From: DATFDN01 sp963756545
GTDB lineage: Bacteria > Pseudomonadota > Alphaproteobacteria > Acetobacterales > Acetobacteraceae
DNA: 64,000 nucleotides
NCBI GenBank assembly: GCA_963756545.1
Contig: CAVWNY010000001.1
Coordinates: forward strand, 868,001-932,000
Direction of reading: 5' to 3'
Of this stretch, positions 8,497 through 17,620 are shown in pieces. A program made the position numbers and the translations under genes. Each line of letters opens with the position of its first letter. The stretch's first letter is position 1. The notes below the pieces were generated by a model. The model was not told the origin of the DNA and did not search any database. It was given only the letters and a program-made list of their open reading frames with translations.

Positions 8497-9402
8497 TCAA
8501 CCTTCCGGCCTTGCCTCCTGAAGCAGGCGCTCGAGCAGGAGGCGCGCGGCGTGGGATAGTTCCTCCGGTCGGCGGACGCAGACCCGGTGCTGCCGTCGTG
8601 CCCAAGCGTCTAGGATGGGCAGGCTGGCAAGCTCCATCTGGGAGGCGAACAGACGGGCCGAGCTTTCGGCAACGACGCCGATCCCCAGCCCCTCCTCGGC
8701 TAGCCGGCAGACCACGTCATAGCCGTCCGCCCGGACACGGACACGCATGGAGCGGCCAAGCGCCGTCGCCTGGCGGTTCAGCAGCGCGCCGAGGGCGCCC
8801 CGCCGGTCCTGGCCGATGATGTCGTGATCGAGCATCTCGCTCATGGTCACACCGGGATAGTCGGCCAGGGCGTGATTGCGCGGCATGACGGCGACGAGTT
8901 GGTCGCGATAGCAGAAGCCGACCCACAGATCGGCAGGCAGGATCTCCCCCGCGAGTATGCCGAGATCGACCGTTCCTTCCTGCACTGCGCGCACCACGTC
9001 GTCGTGCAGGCGTTCGTCGAGGTCGACGCGGATGCCAGGGTTGTCGCGCAGGAAGCCGCCCAGCACGGTGGGCAATGAGGCGATCAACGTCGTCTCCCCC
9101 GCCGCCACCCGGATATGTCCCTGAATGCCGACCGCGAGTTGCTGGATCTCGACCTCGAGCTGTCCGGCTTCGTGCAACAGATTGCGCCCCCGCCGTAGCA
9201 CGACGGCGCCCGCCGCCGTCATCTCCACCCCGCTAACGTGCCGGCGCAGCAGCGTCACGTTCAGCCGTTGCTCGACCTCGCTGATCCGCTTGCTGATCGC
9301 TGATGGCGCGATGCACTCTCGCCGCGCCGCCCGCGCGATACTCCCTTCCTCAACGACGGCGATAAACAGGCGTGCCGTCATCATATCGAGCACGAGTGTC
9401 AT
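8497..9402 (-). CDS. LysR family transcriptional regulator
   Basis: A 301-residue LysR-type regulator. The N-terminal helix-turn-helix covers about residues 9-66 (ARLFIAVVEEGSIARAARRE, then IAPSAISKRISEVEQRL), and the rest is the periplasmic-binding-like effector domain. The start MTLVLDMMTARLF was chosen because the frame upstream of it lacks family similarity. It is transcribed in the same direction as the aminotransferase-hyuAB-liv genes and lies just upstream, so it is the obvious candidate to sense the amide or its product and control that operon, possibly through the inverted repeat at 8449-8464. The effector is unknown. Confidence 0.9.
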   Translation of the reverse strand: MTLVLDMMTARLFIAVVEEGSIARAARRECIAPSAISKRISEVEQRLNVTLLRRHVSGVEMTAAGAVVLRRGRNLLHEAGQLEVEIQQLAVGIQGHIRVAAGETTLIASLPTVLGGFLRDNPGIRVDLDERLHDDVVRAVQEGTVDLGILAGEILPADLWVGFCYRDQLVAVMPRNHALADYPGVTMSEMLDHDIIGQDRRGALGALLNRQATALGRSMRVRVRADGYDVVCRLAEEGLGIGVVAESSARLFASQMELASLPILDAWARRQHRVCVRRPEELSHAARLLLERLLQEARPEG

Positions 9403-9654
9403 CAGGATACACTCCCGCAGGCTAAAATCCTCCGTGCTGCATAATGCCCGAAGCGATTTCGGACAATTCGGATGTGCGACGGTTGCCCCGGAGGGAACGC
9501 GCCGGACGTTTCCCACGTTCGCCGGGGTCGCCCGAGATTGCAACTGACTGCGCAACTCGATCAGCCCTGCCAGGAACCCCATTACGGGGGGGGGCGGCTT
9601 ACGTGGACTGAGTGGCGCCGCCACGCTGCGAGCCCACCATCCGGAGCCTCGAAT

Positions 9655-10227
9655 ATGGCCAGCTCGTCCGATTACACACCACCGAAGGTTTGGAACTGGA
9701 ACAGGCCGAACGGCGGCCAATTTGCCAACATCAATCGCCCGATCTCAGGGGCCACCCACGAAAGAGATCTGCCGGTCGGCCGCCATCCCCTCTCGGCCGT
9801 GCCGGAGCGGAGTACGACGCCTGGCTGATCAGGATCGGTGACGCGATCAGTTCGGAAGTGGCTTCGTGGCGGTGAACCCCAACTCCAAGATCCCGGCACT
9901 GATGGATCGCAGCGGTCCAATGCCGATCCGGGTGTTCGAGTCCGGCGCGATCCTGATGTATCTCGCAGAGAAGTTCGGGGCTTTCCTGCCCACTGAGTCA
10001 ATGCGCGTGCTGAGTGCCTGTCATGGCTATTCTGCCAGATGGGAAGCGCGCCCTATCTCGGGGGAGGGTTCGGTCACTTCTATGCCTACGCTCCAACGAA
10101 GATCGAATATGCGATCGATCGGTTCGCTATGGAGGTGAAGCGTCAGCTGGACGTGCTCGACCGTCGTCTCGCAGAGAACGAGTATTTGGCCGGGGTCGAT
10201 TACACCATTGCCGATATGGCTGTTTGA
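9655..10227 (+). pseudogene. yghU: Glutathione S-transferase (YghU/Ure2-like), frameshifted and truncated
   Basis: Pieces of one glutathione S-transferase occur in order in different frames: the N-terminus (MASSSDYTPPKVWNWN, then NGGQFANINRPISG) from 9655, a middle piece AEYDAWLIRIGD near 9810, then NPNSKIPALMD and RVFESGAILMYLAEKFGAF at 9872-9985, then GSAPYLGGGFGHFYAYAPTK to ENEYLAGVDYTIADMAV at 10042-10225. A stretch around the glutathione-binding loop is missing, at least two frame changes are needed, and the C-terminal third is lost where an IS256 remnant begins. The order and spacing match YghU-type disulfide-bond reductases. The 250 bases before it (9403-9654) hold no gene, only a run of nine Gs near 9586. 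Confidence 0.8.
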
Positions 10228-10811
10228 GCCGGTCGAGGTGGCGCGACTTCCTGCTCGCCCTGAAACAGCGTGGCCTGTTCGGCGTGGAATTCGTGGTCTC
10301 GGACGATCCTCCCGGCCTAAAGCAGGCGATCCGCGAGGTTCTGCCCGAGGTGGCCTGGCAGCGCTGCTACGTGCACTTCCTGCGCAACGCCCTGGATTAC
10401 GTACCGCGGCGGGTCGATGACGACTGCTTGCAGGAGCTACGTTGGTTTTACGACAGACGCGAGGTCGCCGAGGTGCGGCGCGACCTGGCGGCGTGGTTGA
10501 CGAAGTGGCAGGGCAAATATCCGAAGCTGTGTGCCTGGGTAGCGGACAACATCGAAGAGACGTTGACCTACTACCGGCTGCCGCTGGCCCATCACAAGCA
10601 CATGAAATCGACCAACATGCTCGAGCGGCTGAACCAGGAGATCAAGCGACGCACCACGTGGTGAGGATCTTCCCCGACGCGGCCAGCTGCCTGCGGCCTG
10701 GTTCGGCTGCTGGCGGTCGAGACCCACGAGAACTGGCTGGAGGCGATCCGCTACCTCAACATGGAACATCTGAAGGAGCACAAGAAGGAGGCGCTGCGGC
10801 GCGCTGCATGA
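10228..10811 (+). pseudogene. IS256-family transposase, 3' remnant
   Basis: The C-terminal part of a Mutator/IS256-type DDE transposase. The reading frame carries SRWRDFLLALKQRGLFGVE, the catalytic-domain region VVSDDPPGLKQAIREV, the typical QRCYVHFLRNALDYVP block and KSTNMLERLNQEIKRRT. After a frame change near 10660 the tail continues as VVRIFPDAASCLRL and HENWLEAIRYLNME, ending around 10811. The N-terminal half is absent, so it cannot be active. It joins directly onto the truncated glutathione S-transferase remnant. It is a different IS256 lineage from the copies at 31747 and 47865. Confidence 0.85.
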
Positions 10812-11320
10812 ATGCGCTGGTCCCGAGCCCCCCGAGGCTGGCGGCGCCCTCGCAGCCGTCAAACCCGCTGCGCGCCGCCTCCGGCGGTGGCCTGCGGCCA
10901 GGCTTGACCGCCGCTCCGCGCCCCGCCCGCAATGACGGAGGTCGGGACGGAGAAACGGCCCTCGATCGAACCGAGAAACATCACCGCTGCGATTTGCAGA
11001 ATTTGACGCACACAACTTCACAGGAGAGTGGAAATCGGTCATTCACTCGGGCTGAGCTTTGTAATCGCTGTATCCCGATCGCCCGTGAAGCAGGGTTGAG
11101 CTTCGGGACTGGCGGAGGGCGAGGCTCGCGACGCAACGATGGCTTAATCGAGCGGGTCTTGGGCTCGAGCCCCCTGCGGATCGAACCGCGAAGCTGGCTG
11201 AGATGCCTGGGAACCGTGACGACCGGCAAATTCGGCCGATAATCGGGCCCTTCGCTTCAGCCACGGTGTCGCCTTGTCTGTCCTTGCAACCATTCTGCCC
11301 GGCTGCGACCGTCAGCGAAC
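10812..11320. other. No gene recognised; possible IS256 right end
   Basis: No convincing protein or RNA gene is seen. The stretch around 10990-11040 (TTTGCAGAATTTGACGCACA) resembles the sequence often found between an IS256 transposase and its terminal repeat, so the element may end near 11043. The remainder appears to be decayed sequence. Confidence 0.3.
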
Positions 11321-11326
11321 CAGGCC

Positions 11327-12155
11327 ATGTGGAGTGCTTGGCATGGAGCTGGCCTACATCGTGGGGCGCCGGGTGAGGTCGCCTGCACTAAGAACCTTAT
11401 CCAGGTAGCACTGCCGCAGGTTGATGCAGTTTGGCGTAGTGCACTGAACTCAGTGGGCGTGCAGGCACGGTTGCTGGGCGTGGTTTGTCATGGCCACCCT
11501 TGGGTGAGGTACCCCGGTGCGTCGGTCCGCTGCGAGCTGGGTGATTTCCTGCTGGTGCATGATCATCAGCCCGCGATTGGCCCGCTCGAACGCCGCGCAG
11601 TGATCGTGCAGACCAAGGTATTCACGCGGGGGTGTGCGCGCCAGAAACTCCGTCCAGCTTGATCTTTATCAACGGTGGCCACGCTTCGCCTACGAGAGCT
11701 GGCCCGGTGGGATCGGCAACCTCGCTTCGGTCCACGCTCGCGTAGGTCTGACGGACACCTTGCCCGTTTTAAGGGAGCGCGAGCTGACCATCACGGGGGC
11801 GACAGGCAGACCACGGGCATCACCCGCCATGCTCGACGACGGCTGTCGATATGGCATGATCGATGTAGAGCACAGCCGCTGGGGCGATCCCCTGGCCGGC
11901 ATGTCCAAGGCCGGCTTCACGCTGGGCAGCTATCTCGTGCGCCTGATGGCTGGCGAAGTCGGCCGCCGCGTCCGCTCCACGCAATGGCCAGCGAGCGTGA
12001 GAGTCGCCTGCCACTGGTCATTAATGGTCATGGAACTGCTCTCGATCCTGCCAGGCGCACCGGCGTCGGCCAGTGGCAGCATCGCCTTTCTAGCGGCGAC
12101 CCCGAACCTGAATTCTGAAGACCGGTGGCCGCTTCCGGCCAACCTCGATCGCTAA
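11327..12155 (+). pseudogene. Conserved protein of unknown function, frameshifted
   Basis: Two overlapping frames read as one protein. The first (11327-11662) contains VRCELGDFLLVHDHQPAIG and ERRAVIVQTKVFTRG; the second (from about 11640) continues with QLDLYQRWPRFAYESWPGG and ends near 12155 after GMIDVEHSRWGDPLAGMSKA. The pattern 'CELGDxLxVxxH ... xRRAxxxQxK ... QLxLYxxWPxFxY' recalls a group of uncharacterised bacterial proteins, which supports treating the two frames as one broken gene. A frame change near 11640 is required. No catalytic motif is evident, so no function is assigned. It lies among transposon remnants and is probably an imported relic. Confidence 0.45.
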
Positions 12156-12552
12156 GGATGAGCCAGCGCGCTGATCAACCTCGTCCAATTCGTCGCATTG
12201 CTGGTAGGGCGATCCTCGTCCGAGAACTCTGGCGATCACGGGACATCCGGTTGAGGCGCTGACCCGCCGTGAATTCAGGAGGATGAAACAACGGCCCTTG
12301 CGGGGCACGTCTGTTGCGTCTTCTGAAATTATCATTTTTTCAAAGCCGACAGACCTGGCGAAGTGCGCCAGGTCTGCATCTGAACAAACGGCTGCTTGCG
12401 GATAGGGTCGCACCGTACGGCTACGGCTGGAATGGGCGCAAACGTTGATTTCCATCGCTTACGCGATGCACCGACGCGAGGAGAGCGAATCCATCGACGC
12501 GAATTTCATCCAGATGCTCGGCGCCTTCGGGCCGAACGGCCGGGGATCGAAC
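12156..12552. other. No gene recognised
   Basis: A 397-base stretch between two remnants with locally lower GC (the run ATTATCATTTTTTCAAAG near 12330). A 121-codon open frame on the minus strand (12090-12455) has no recognisable motif and overlaps the pseudogene on its left, so it is not called. Confidence 0.3.
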
Positions 12553-12562
12553 AGAGGAATCA

Positions 12563-12960
12563 TCACTCGGCAGAACTCTCCTTGAGCAGCGCCCGCCGTT
12601 GCTCCGACCATGCGATCGGAAACGGATTCATCAGCCGCGGCAGCCCCAAAATGGCCGGTTGGCGACCATCCAGGATTGCCTCGACAATCTCGGGCGCGAG
12701 CAGCGTGAGCCGAAGGACGCGGCCCAGGAAACCGCGGTCGATCCGCTCCGCCGCCGCCATCTCGCTGATCGAGGCGTAACGGCCACTTTCCAGCAGGCGC
12801 TTCCACCGATGCGCGCGGGCGAGCGCCTTCACGAGTGCCGAATGACCCGGGCCCGCTGCAGGGGCGCGCCGACGGTGCCTTCCGGCGTGATGACGATCTT
12901 CCGGCCCCGCGTTGCCGGACCGCCAACGGAACCCGGACCGTGAGAACCTGCACCGAGCCG
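12563..12960 (-). pseudogene. Small protein of a site-specific recombinase cassette, frameshifted
   Basis: On the minus strand the frame from 12832 (GTG) reads VKALARAHRWKRLLESGRY, then RIDRGFLGRVLRLTLLAPEI and VEAILDGRQPAILGLPRL. This is a helix-turn-helix-like small protein common in Rhizobiales/Rhodospirillales next to serine recombinases. Upstream, RKIVITPEGTVGAPLQRARV in one frame and LTVRVPLAVRQRG in another show that the N-terminal beta region is present but split by a frame change near 12905. The recombinase gene itself is not seen, so this is a stranded fragment of a resolvase/integration cassette. Family membership comes from recall of the conserved block and was not checked by search. 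Confidence 0.55.
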
Positions 12961-12975
12961 CTCACGCGGCGGCGC

Positions 12976-13329
12976 TCAGGGGCGCCGGCGTCGTCGCGCC
13001 GAGGCATTGAGCGCCGCGGCTACGGCAGCAAGCTCGTTCGCGCTGTACTCGCACCAGTCGGTACCCTTGGGAAAATTCTGCCGCAGCAGCCCATTGGTGT
13101 TCTCGTTTGTGCCCCGCTGCCAGGGGCTGTGCGGATAGCAGTAGACGCGCAGTCCAGTGTCGATTGTCAGCTGGGGATGCTGCGCCATCTCCGTCCCCTG
13201 ATCCCAAGTCAGCGACTGCCGGATCAGCGAGATGGACGTGGCGATCGTGCGCGCGATGGCGTCGCGCACCGCATCAGCGCCATGACCGGCGAGCGCAGGC
13301 CCGTTGTTCACGCGCGGTCCGGCAACCAT
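12976..13329 (-). pseudogene. IS30-family transposase, C-terminal remnant
   Basis: The minus-strand frame carries the IS30 DDE catalytic core: SLTWDQGTEMAQHPQLTIDT, then PHSPWQRGTNENTNGLLRQN and FPKGTDWCEYSANELAAVAA. The N-terminal helix-turn-helix and the first catalytic aspartate region are missing, and the far C-terminus degenerates into arginine-rich sequence. It is a dead fragment lying back to back with the IS5 remnant on the other strand. Confidence 0.85.
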
Positions 13330-13349
13330 GCTCAGACATGCGGGGGAGG

Positions 13350-13830
13350 TTCAGCTGAGCTGAGTGCCGCCATTCTGGATAGCCGCACTCTGCGTTCCTC
13401 GCCTGAAGTGGCGGGCGTGCCGCTTATGACGACGCCAAGCGGAAGAATGGCTCCAAGCTGCATCTGGCCGTGGACACGCTGGGCCACGTGCTCGCGCTGC
13501 GTGTCACGCCCGACCGAGCCGAGGGGGAGCGCCTGGTCGATGCCGTGCAGGATGCAACGACGGGCAGCAACGAGGTCACCTTTGCCGATCAGGGTTACAA
13601 TGGCGAGAAGGCCGAAGCGGCAGCCAGGACACAGGGCGTTGATCTCGTCATTGTTCGGCTGCCCGAGGCCAAAAGAGGCTTCGTGCCTGCTGTTGCCGAC
13701 GCGCTGGATCGCGGAACGGTCACTGGCCTGGACAACCCGCTTCCGGCGCCTGGTCAGAGACTATGAGCGTTATGCCAGCACCCTGGCCGGTTTGCACTTC
13801 GTCGCCTTCGCTTGTCTCATGTTAAAGCAA
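13350..13830 (+). pseudogene. IS5-family transposase remnant with frame changes
   Basis: Segments of an IS4/IS5-type transposase appear in order: AAILDSRTLRSSPE near 13363, the catalytic block HLAVDTLGHVLALRVTPDRA near 13461, VTFADQGYNGEKAEAAARTQ near 13577, then after a frame change WIAERSLAWTTRFRRLVRDY and TLAGLHFVAFACLMLK ending near 13828. The N-terminal third is absent. The remnant ends about 115 bases before the amidase gene, so it now forms that operon's upstream boundary. Confidence 0.85.
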
Positions 13831-13942
13831 GCCGCTTTACTATCCGTGATGGTTCGGAGGGGTTGTGAATTTCCGGTGCGTTGACAACCGCCCCGCACAG
13901 CTATCAGTCTGCCTATGAAAAATACAAGCGGAGGGGAGGGCA

Positions 13943-15460
13943 ATGGCGGTTTCCGTGCCGACAACGGCGCAGCTCCGCGAGGTCGCGGCCACCTGCGGGC
14001 TTGCCTTGAGCGAGGCCGACCTCGAATCGTTCAAGGGCTTGTTTACTCCTTACGTTGCCGCATACGCGCTGATCGACCAATTGCCGGATGAGGTGCCGGT
14101 GGTGACCTGTCCGCGCACGCCAGGCATCCGGCCGCCACCCGAGCAGAACGCCCGCAACGCTTGGGCGCGGCAGGTGTCGATCAAGAGCGGCGCGTCCGGG
14201 CCGCTGACGGGCAAGCGGATCGCGCTCAAGGACAACGTCATGGTCGCCGGGGTGCCAATGATGAACGGGGCGGCGACCTTGGAAGGCTACATCCCCGACT
14301 TCGACGCCACCATCGTCTCCCGCATCCTCGATGCCGGCGGGGAGATTGTCGGCAAGACGACGTGCGAGTGCCTTTGCCTTTCCGGCGGCAGCCACACCAG
14401 CGCACCGGCGCCGGTGCATAATCCGCACCGGATGGGATTCTCGGCCGGCGGCTCGTCCTCCGGCAGCGCGGTTGTGGTGGCGCTGGGCGAGGCCGACATG
14501 GCGATCGGCGGCGACCAGGGCGGATCGATCCGCATGCCATCGGCGTTCTGCGGCACTTATGGCATGAAGCCGACCTGGGGACTGGTCCCGTACACCGGTA
14601 TCATGCCGATCGAGATCTTCGTTGACCACACCGGCCCGATCACCGCCACCGTCGAGGACAACGCCGCGCTGCTGGAGGTGATCGCCGGCGACGATGGCTA
14701 CGATCCGCGCATCAAGGCGCCGCGCGTCGAGCAGTACACCGAGCAGCTGGACGAGGGCGCGCGCGGGCTCCGGATCGGCGTGCTCGCGGAAGGTTTCGGG
14801 CATCCATCGTCCGAGCCCGAACTTGACGCTCTGGTGCGATCGGCAGCAACCCGCTTCGCCAGGCTTGGCGCCGAGGTGCAGGACATCTCGATTCCCATGC
14901 ACCTGCAGGGTCCGGCACTGTGGACACCGATCGGCATCGAAGGGCTGACCCAGACGATGATGTGGGGTGACGGCTACGGCCTCAGCCGTTCCGATCTCTA
15001 TTCAGTGTCGTTGATGGACTTCCACCGCGGCTGGCGCCAGCGGGCTGATGAGCTGTCTGAGACGACGAAGATGTTCCTCCTGTTCGGCACCTATGTGAAC
15101 CGGATGCACGGACCGCGCTATTACGGCAAGGCCGTCAACATTGTCCGTCGCCTGACTGCGTCCTATGACCGGGCACTAGCAGAGTGCGACCTGCTGCTGA
15201 TGCCAACCACGCCTATGCGGGCCACCCCGCTGCCGGGCCCGGAAGCCTCGCGCGAGGAGTATGTCCGCCGGGCGCTGGAGATGATCATCAATACCGCACC
15301 GTTCGATCTCACCCATCATCCCGCCATGTCGCTGCCGTGTGGCATGATCGACGGGCTGCCGGTCGGCGTGATGCTGGTCGGGCGGCACTTCGCGGAGGCA
15401 ACCATCTATCGCGCCGCCGCCGCCTTCGCGCGCTCCGACGACTGGAGGCGGATGCGGTGA
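13943..15460 (+). CDS. Amidase (amidase-signature family)
   Basis: A 505-residue cytoplasmic amidase with the Ser-cisSer-Lys catalytic set: lysine in RIALKDNVMV near residue 97, the Gly/Ser-rich GGSSSGSAVV near 169, and the nucleophile region DQGGSIRMPSAFCG near 193. The start is backed by a strong purine-rich site (GGAGGGGAGGG) about 5 bases upstream of the ATG. It hydrolyses a small carboxamide to acid and ammonia. It is the first gene of an operon with a complete HAAT-type importer (15485-20091), so the amide is probably imported and hydrolysed at once. Length and motifs are close to aliphatic/aryl amidases; the specific substrate is unknown. Confidence 0.93.
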   Translation: MAVSVPTTAQLREVAATCGLALSEADLESFKGLFTPYVAAYALIDQLPDEVPVVTCPRTPGIRPPPEQNARNAWARQVSIKSGASGPLTGKRIALKDNVMVAGVPMMNGAATLEGYIPDFDATIVSRILDAGGEIVGKTTCECLCLSGGSHTSAPAPVHNPHRMGFSAGGSSSGSAVVVALGEADMAIGGDQGGSIRMPSAFCGTYGMKPTWGLVPYTGIMPIEIFVDHTGPITATVEDNAALLEVIAGDDGYDPRIKAPRVEQYTEQLDEGARGLRIGVLAEGFGHPSSEPELDALVRSAATRFARLGAEVQDISIPMHLQGPALWTPIGIEGLTQTMMWGDGYGLSRSDLYSVSLMDFHRGWRQRADELSETTKMFLLFGTYVNRMHGPRYYGKAVNIVRRLTASYDRALAECDLLLMPTTPMRATPLPGPEASREEYVRRALEMIINTAPFDLTHHPAMSLPCGMIDGLPVGVMLVGRHFAEATIYRAAAAFARSDDWRRMR

Positions 15461-15484
15461 CGAGGGCAGCGCGGCGCTAAACCA

Positions 15485-16342
15485 ATGGACACCGCGGTCA
15501 ACGCCCTGTTCGAGATCCTCGCCTTCAGCGCGATCATGGTGCTGATCGTCATCGGCCTCGGCATCATCGCCAGCATGATGGGGATCTTCAACTTCGCCCA
15601 CGGCGAGTTCGTGCTGCTGGGCGCGTACATCACCTGGGTGTTGCACGGCCAAGGCGTTCCCGTTTGGGCGGCCATGACGGCAGCGCCGTTCGCGGTGGCG
15701 CTGATCGGGCTGGCGCTCGAACGGTCGGTGATCCGATGGTTCTATGCGCGACCGGTGATCGCCATGCTGGGCACCTACGCGCTCGGGGTGGTCATCCGCG
15801 AGACGGTGCGCTGGCTGGTCGGCGGCCTCTACCATAACGTCCCGTCGCCGCTCACCGGCTCGTTCGTTCTCGGCGACGTTCACCTGGCGAAGTGGCGGGT
15901 GGCGGTGATCCTGATCACGTTGGCGGTGGTCGGCGCGAGCGTGCTGCTGCTGGCGGCGACGTCGTTTGGTTTGCGCGTCCGGGCGTCGCTCGAAAACCCG
16001 GCCCTGGCCCGGGCCTCGGGCATCTCCACCGGCGCGGTTTATGCCGCGACCTTCACCTTCGGCGTGGCCCTCGCGGGCCTCGCCGGGGCGCTGATCGTGC
16101 CGATCTTCTCGCTCTCCGCCGATCTCGGCCTCCGGTTCCTCATCCAGGCGTTCCTTGCGGTCATGCTGGGCGGGGTCGGAACCTTTGTCGGGCCGCTGCT
16201 CGGCGCCACGGCGATCGGCGCGCTGACCGCGGCATTGCCTTGGGTCATCACGCCGGTGCTGGCGGACGTGCTCGTGTTCGTGATCGCGATCGCGCTGATG
16301 AAGATCGTGCCCAATGGTTTCATCGGCGCCCGACGCGCCTGA
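15485..16342 (+). CDS. livH: LivH-type permease of the amidase-linked ABC importer
   Basis: A 285-residue membrane protein with the LivH family motif GLGIIASMMGIFNFAHGEFV at about residues 24-43 and the coupling loop VRASLENPALARASGISTGA near 165. It forms half of the inner-membrane channel. It follows the amidase stop by 24 bases. The sequence resembles the UrtB/FmdE branch used for urea and short amides at least as much as true leucine permeases, in keeping with the amidase context. No defects seen. Confidence 0.92.
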   Translation: MDTAVNALFEILAFSAIMVLIVIGLGIIASMMGIFNFAHGEFVLLGAYITWVLHGQGVPVWAAMTAAPFAVALIGLALERSVIRWFYARPVIAMLGTYALGVVIRETVRWLVGGLYHNVPSPLTGSFVLGDVHLAKWRVAVILITLAVVGASVLLLAATSFGLRVRASLENPALARASGISTGAVYAATFTFGVALAGLAGALIVPIFSLSADLGLRFLIQAFLAVMLGGVGTFVGPLLGATAIGALTAALPWVITPVLADVLVFVIAIALMKIVPNGFIGARRA

Positions 16343-16375
16343 CGTGCGAAGGCTTTCAAAGCTTGGGGGGCAGCG

Positions 16376-17611
16376 ATGCAGGATGACGAGAAGCAGGACC
16401 GGGTCCGCCTGATCGAGCGGCGGCGATTGCTGCGCAGCGCCGCCTGGATGACTGGCGCTATCGCGACCGGCGCGGGCAGCTGGATCATTCCGGCGAGAGG
16501 GTCGCGCGCGGCAACGCCGATCAAGGTGGGGATTGCCACCGACCTCAGCGGCGCGCTCGGCTTCGAGGGGCAATCGGACCTCAATGTGGCCAAGATGTGC
16601 GCGGACATCATCAATCAGCAGGGCGGTCTGCTCGGCCGGCCGCTGCAGCTCTACGTCGAGGACACGGCATCCAACGAGGGCGTTGCCGTCGGCAATGTCC
16701 GCAAGCTGATCGAGCGTGACCGGGTCGACGTCGTGCTCGGCGGCATCACCAGCTCGATGCGCAACGCGATCAAGGGCGCCATCGTGGCCCGAGGCCGCAC
16801 GCTCTACATTTATCCGCAGCTCTATGAGGGCGGCGAGTGCGAGAAGTTCATCTATTGCACCGGGCCGACCCCGGCGCAGCAATGCGACAATCTCATTCCG
16901 TGGCTGATCCAGCACGGCGGCAAGCGGTTCGCATTTCCATCTGCCAACTACATCTGGCCGCACGTGCTGAACAAGTACGCCCGCAAGCTCGTTCAGCAGC
17001 ACGGCGGCGAAGTTATATTCGAGGAATATTACCCGATTGATCAGGTGGAGTATGGCTCGACGGTCAACAAGATCATGGCCGAGAAGGTAGATGTCGTGTT
17101 CAACACCGTGATCCCGCCGGGCGTCGGGCCGTTTTTCAAGCAGCTCTACGAGGCGGGCTTCCTCAAGCGTGGTGGACGACTCTCCTGCGTCTACTACGAC
17201 GAGAACGATCTCAACATCAACTCGCCGGAGGAGATCGCTGGCTTGGCGAGCTGCCTGGACTACTTCCGGGCCGTCGCGAAACTCGATCCCGGGAGTGAGA
17301 AGATCCAGAGCGAATACGACCACCTCTACCCAAACACCAAATATCCGCTCGCGGCGGGCAGCGCCGCAACCGGGATGTATCGCGGCATGATGCTGTGGGC
17401 GGCGGCGGTCAAGGAGGCTGGCAAGCTCGACCGCGAGGACGTGGCGCACGCACTGGACCACGCCAAGATTGCCATTGGCCCCGGCGGCCCGGCGGAGATG
17501 GTGCCGGGCCACCGACACTGCCGGATGCGCATGTACATCGCCGAGGCGAAGGGCGCCGCGTTCGGTGTCGTTTCCAGCAGCAAGGGGCTGCTCGACCCCA
17601 AAGAATGCTGA
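16376..17611 (+). CDS. Urea/short-chain amide-type substrate-binding protein
   Basis: A 411-residue periplasmic binding protein. The N-terminus has an arginine cluster (IERRRLLRSAAW) before a hydrophobic run and an alanine-rich cleavage region, compatible with Tat export. The mature protein starts TPIKVGIATDLSGALGFEGQ and keeps 'LGRPLQLYVEDTASNEGVAV' and 'LYIYPQLYEGGECEKFIYCT', features of the UrtA/AmiC/FmdD branch that binds urea and small amides rather than leucine. It lies 33 bases after livH and 9 bases before livM, preceded by a G-rich ribosome-binding region. The ligand is inferred to be the amidase substrate. Confidence 0.9.
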   Translation: MQDDEKQDRVRLIERRRLLRSAAWMTGAIATGAGSWIIPARGSRAATPIKVGIATDLSGALGFEGQSDLNVAKMCADIINQQGGLLGRPLQLYVEDTASNEGVAVGNVRKLIERDRVDVVLGGITSSMRNAIKGAIVARGRTLYIYPQLYEGGECEKFIYCTGPTPAQQCDNLIPWLIQHGGKRFAFPSANYIWPHVLNKYARKLVQQHGGEVIFEEYYPIDQVEYGSTVNKIMAEKVDVVFNTVIPPGVGPFFKQLYEAGFLKRGGRLSCVYYDENDLNINSPEEIAGLASCLDYFRAVAKLDPGSEKIQSEYDHLYPNTKYPLAAGSAATGMYRGMMLWAAAVKEAGKLDREDVAHALDHAKIAIGPGGPAEMVPGHRHCRMRMYIAEAKGAAFGVVSSSKGLLDPKEC

Positions 17612-17620
17612 CGGCCGGAC

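Noticed and set aside
9580..9595. Run of nine Gs as a possible phase-variation tract
   Set aside because: It lies between a LysR gene and a dead GST gene, outside any coding frame.
11110..11190. A tRNA-like stretch (GGGCTCGAGCCCC resembling a T-arm)
   Set aside because: No matching acceptor stem, anticodon arm or CCA position could be laid out.
12090..12455. A 121-codon minus-strand frame
   Set aside because: No motif, overlaps the end of a pseudogene, and composition is unconvincing.
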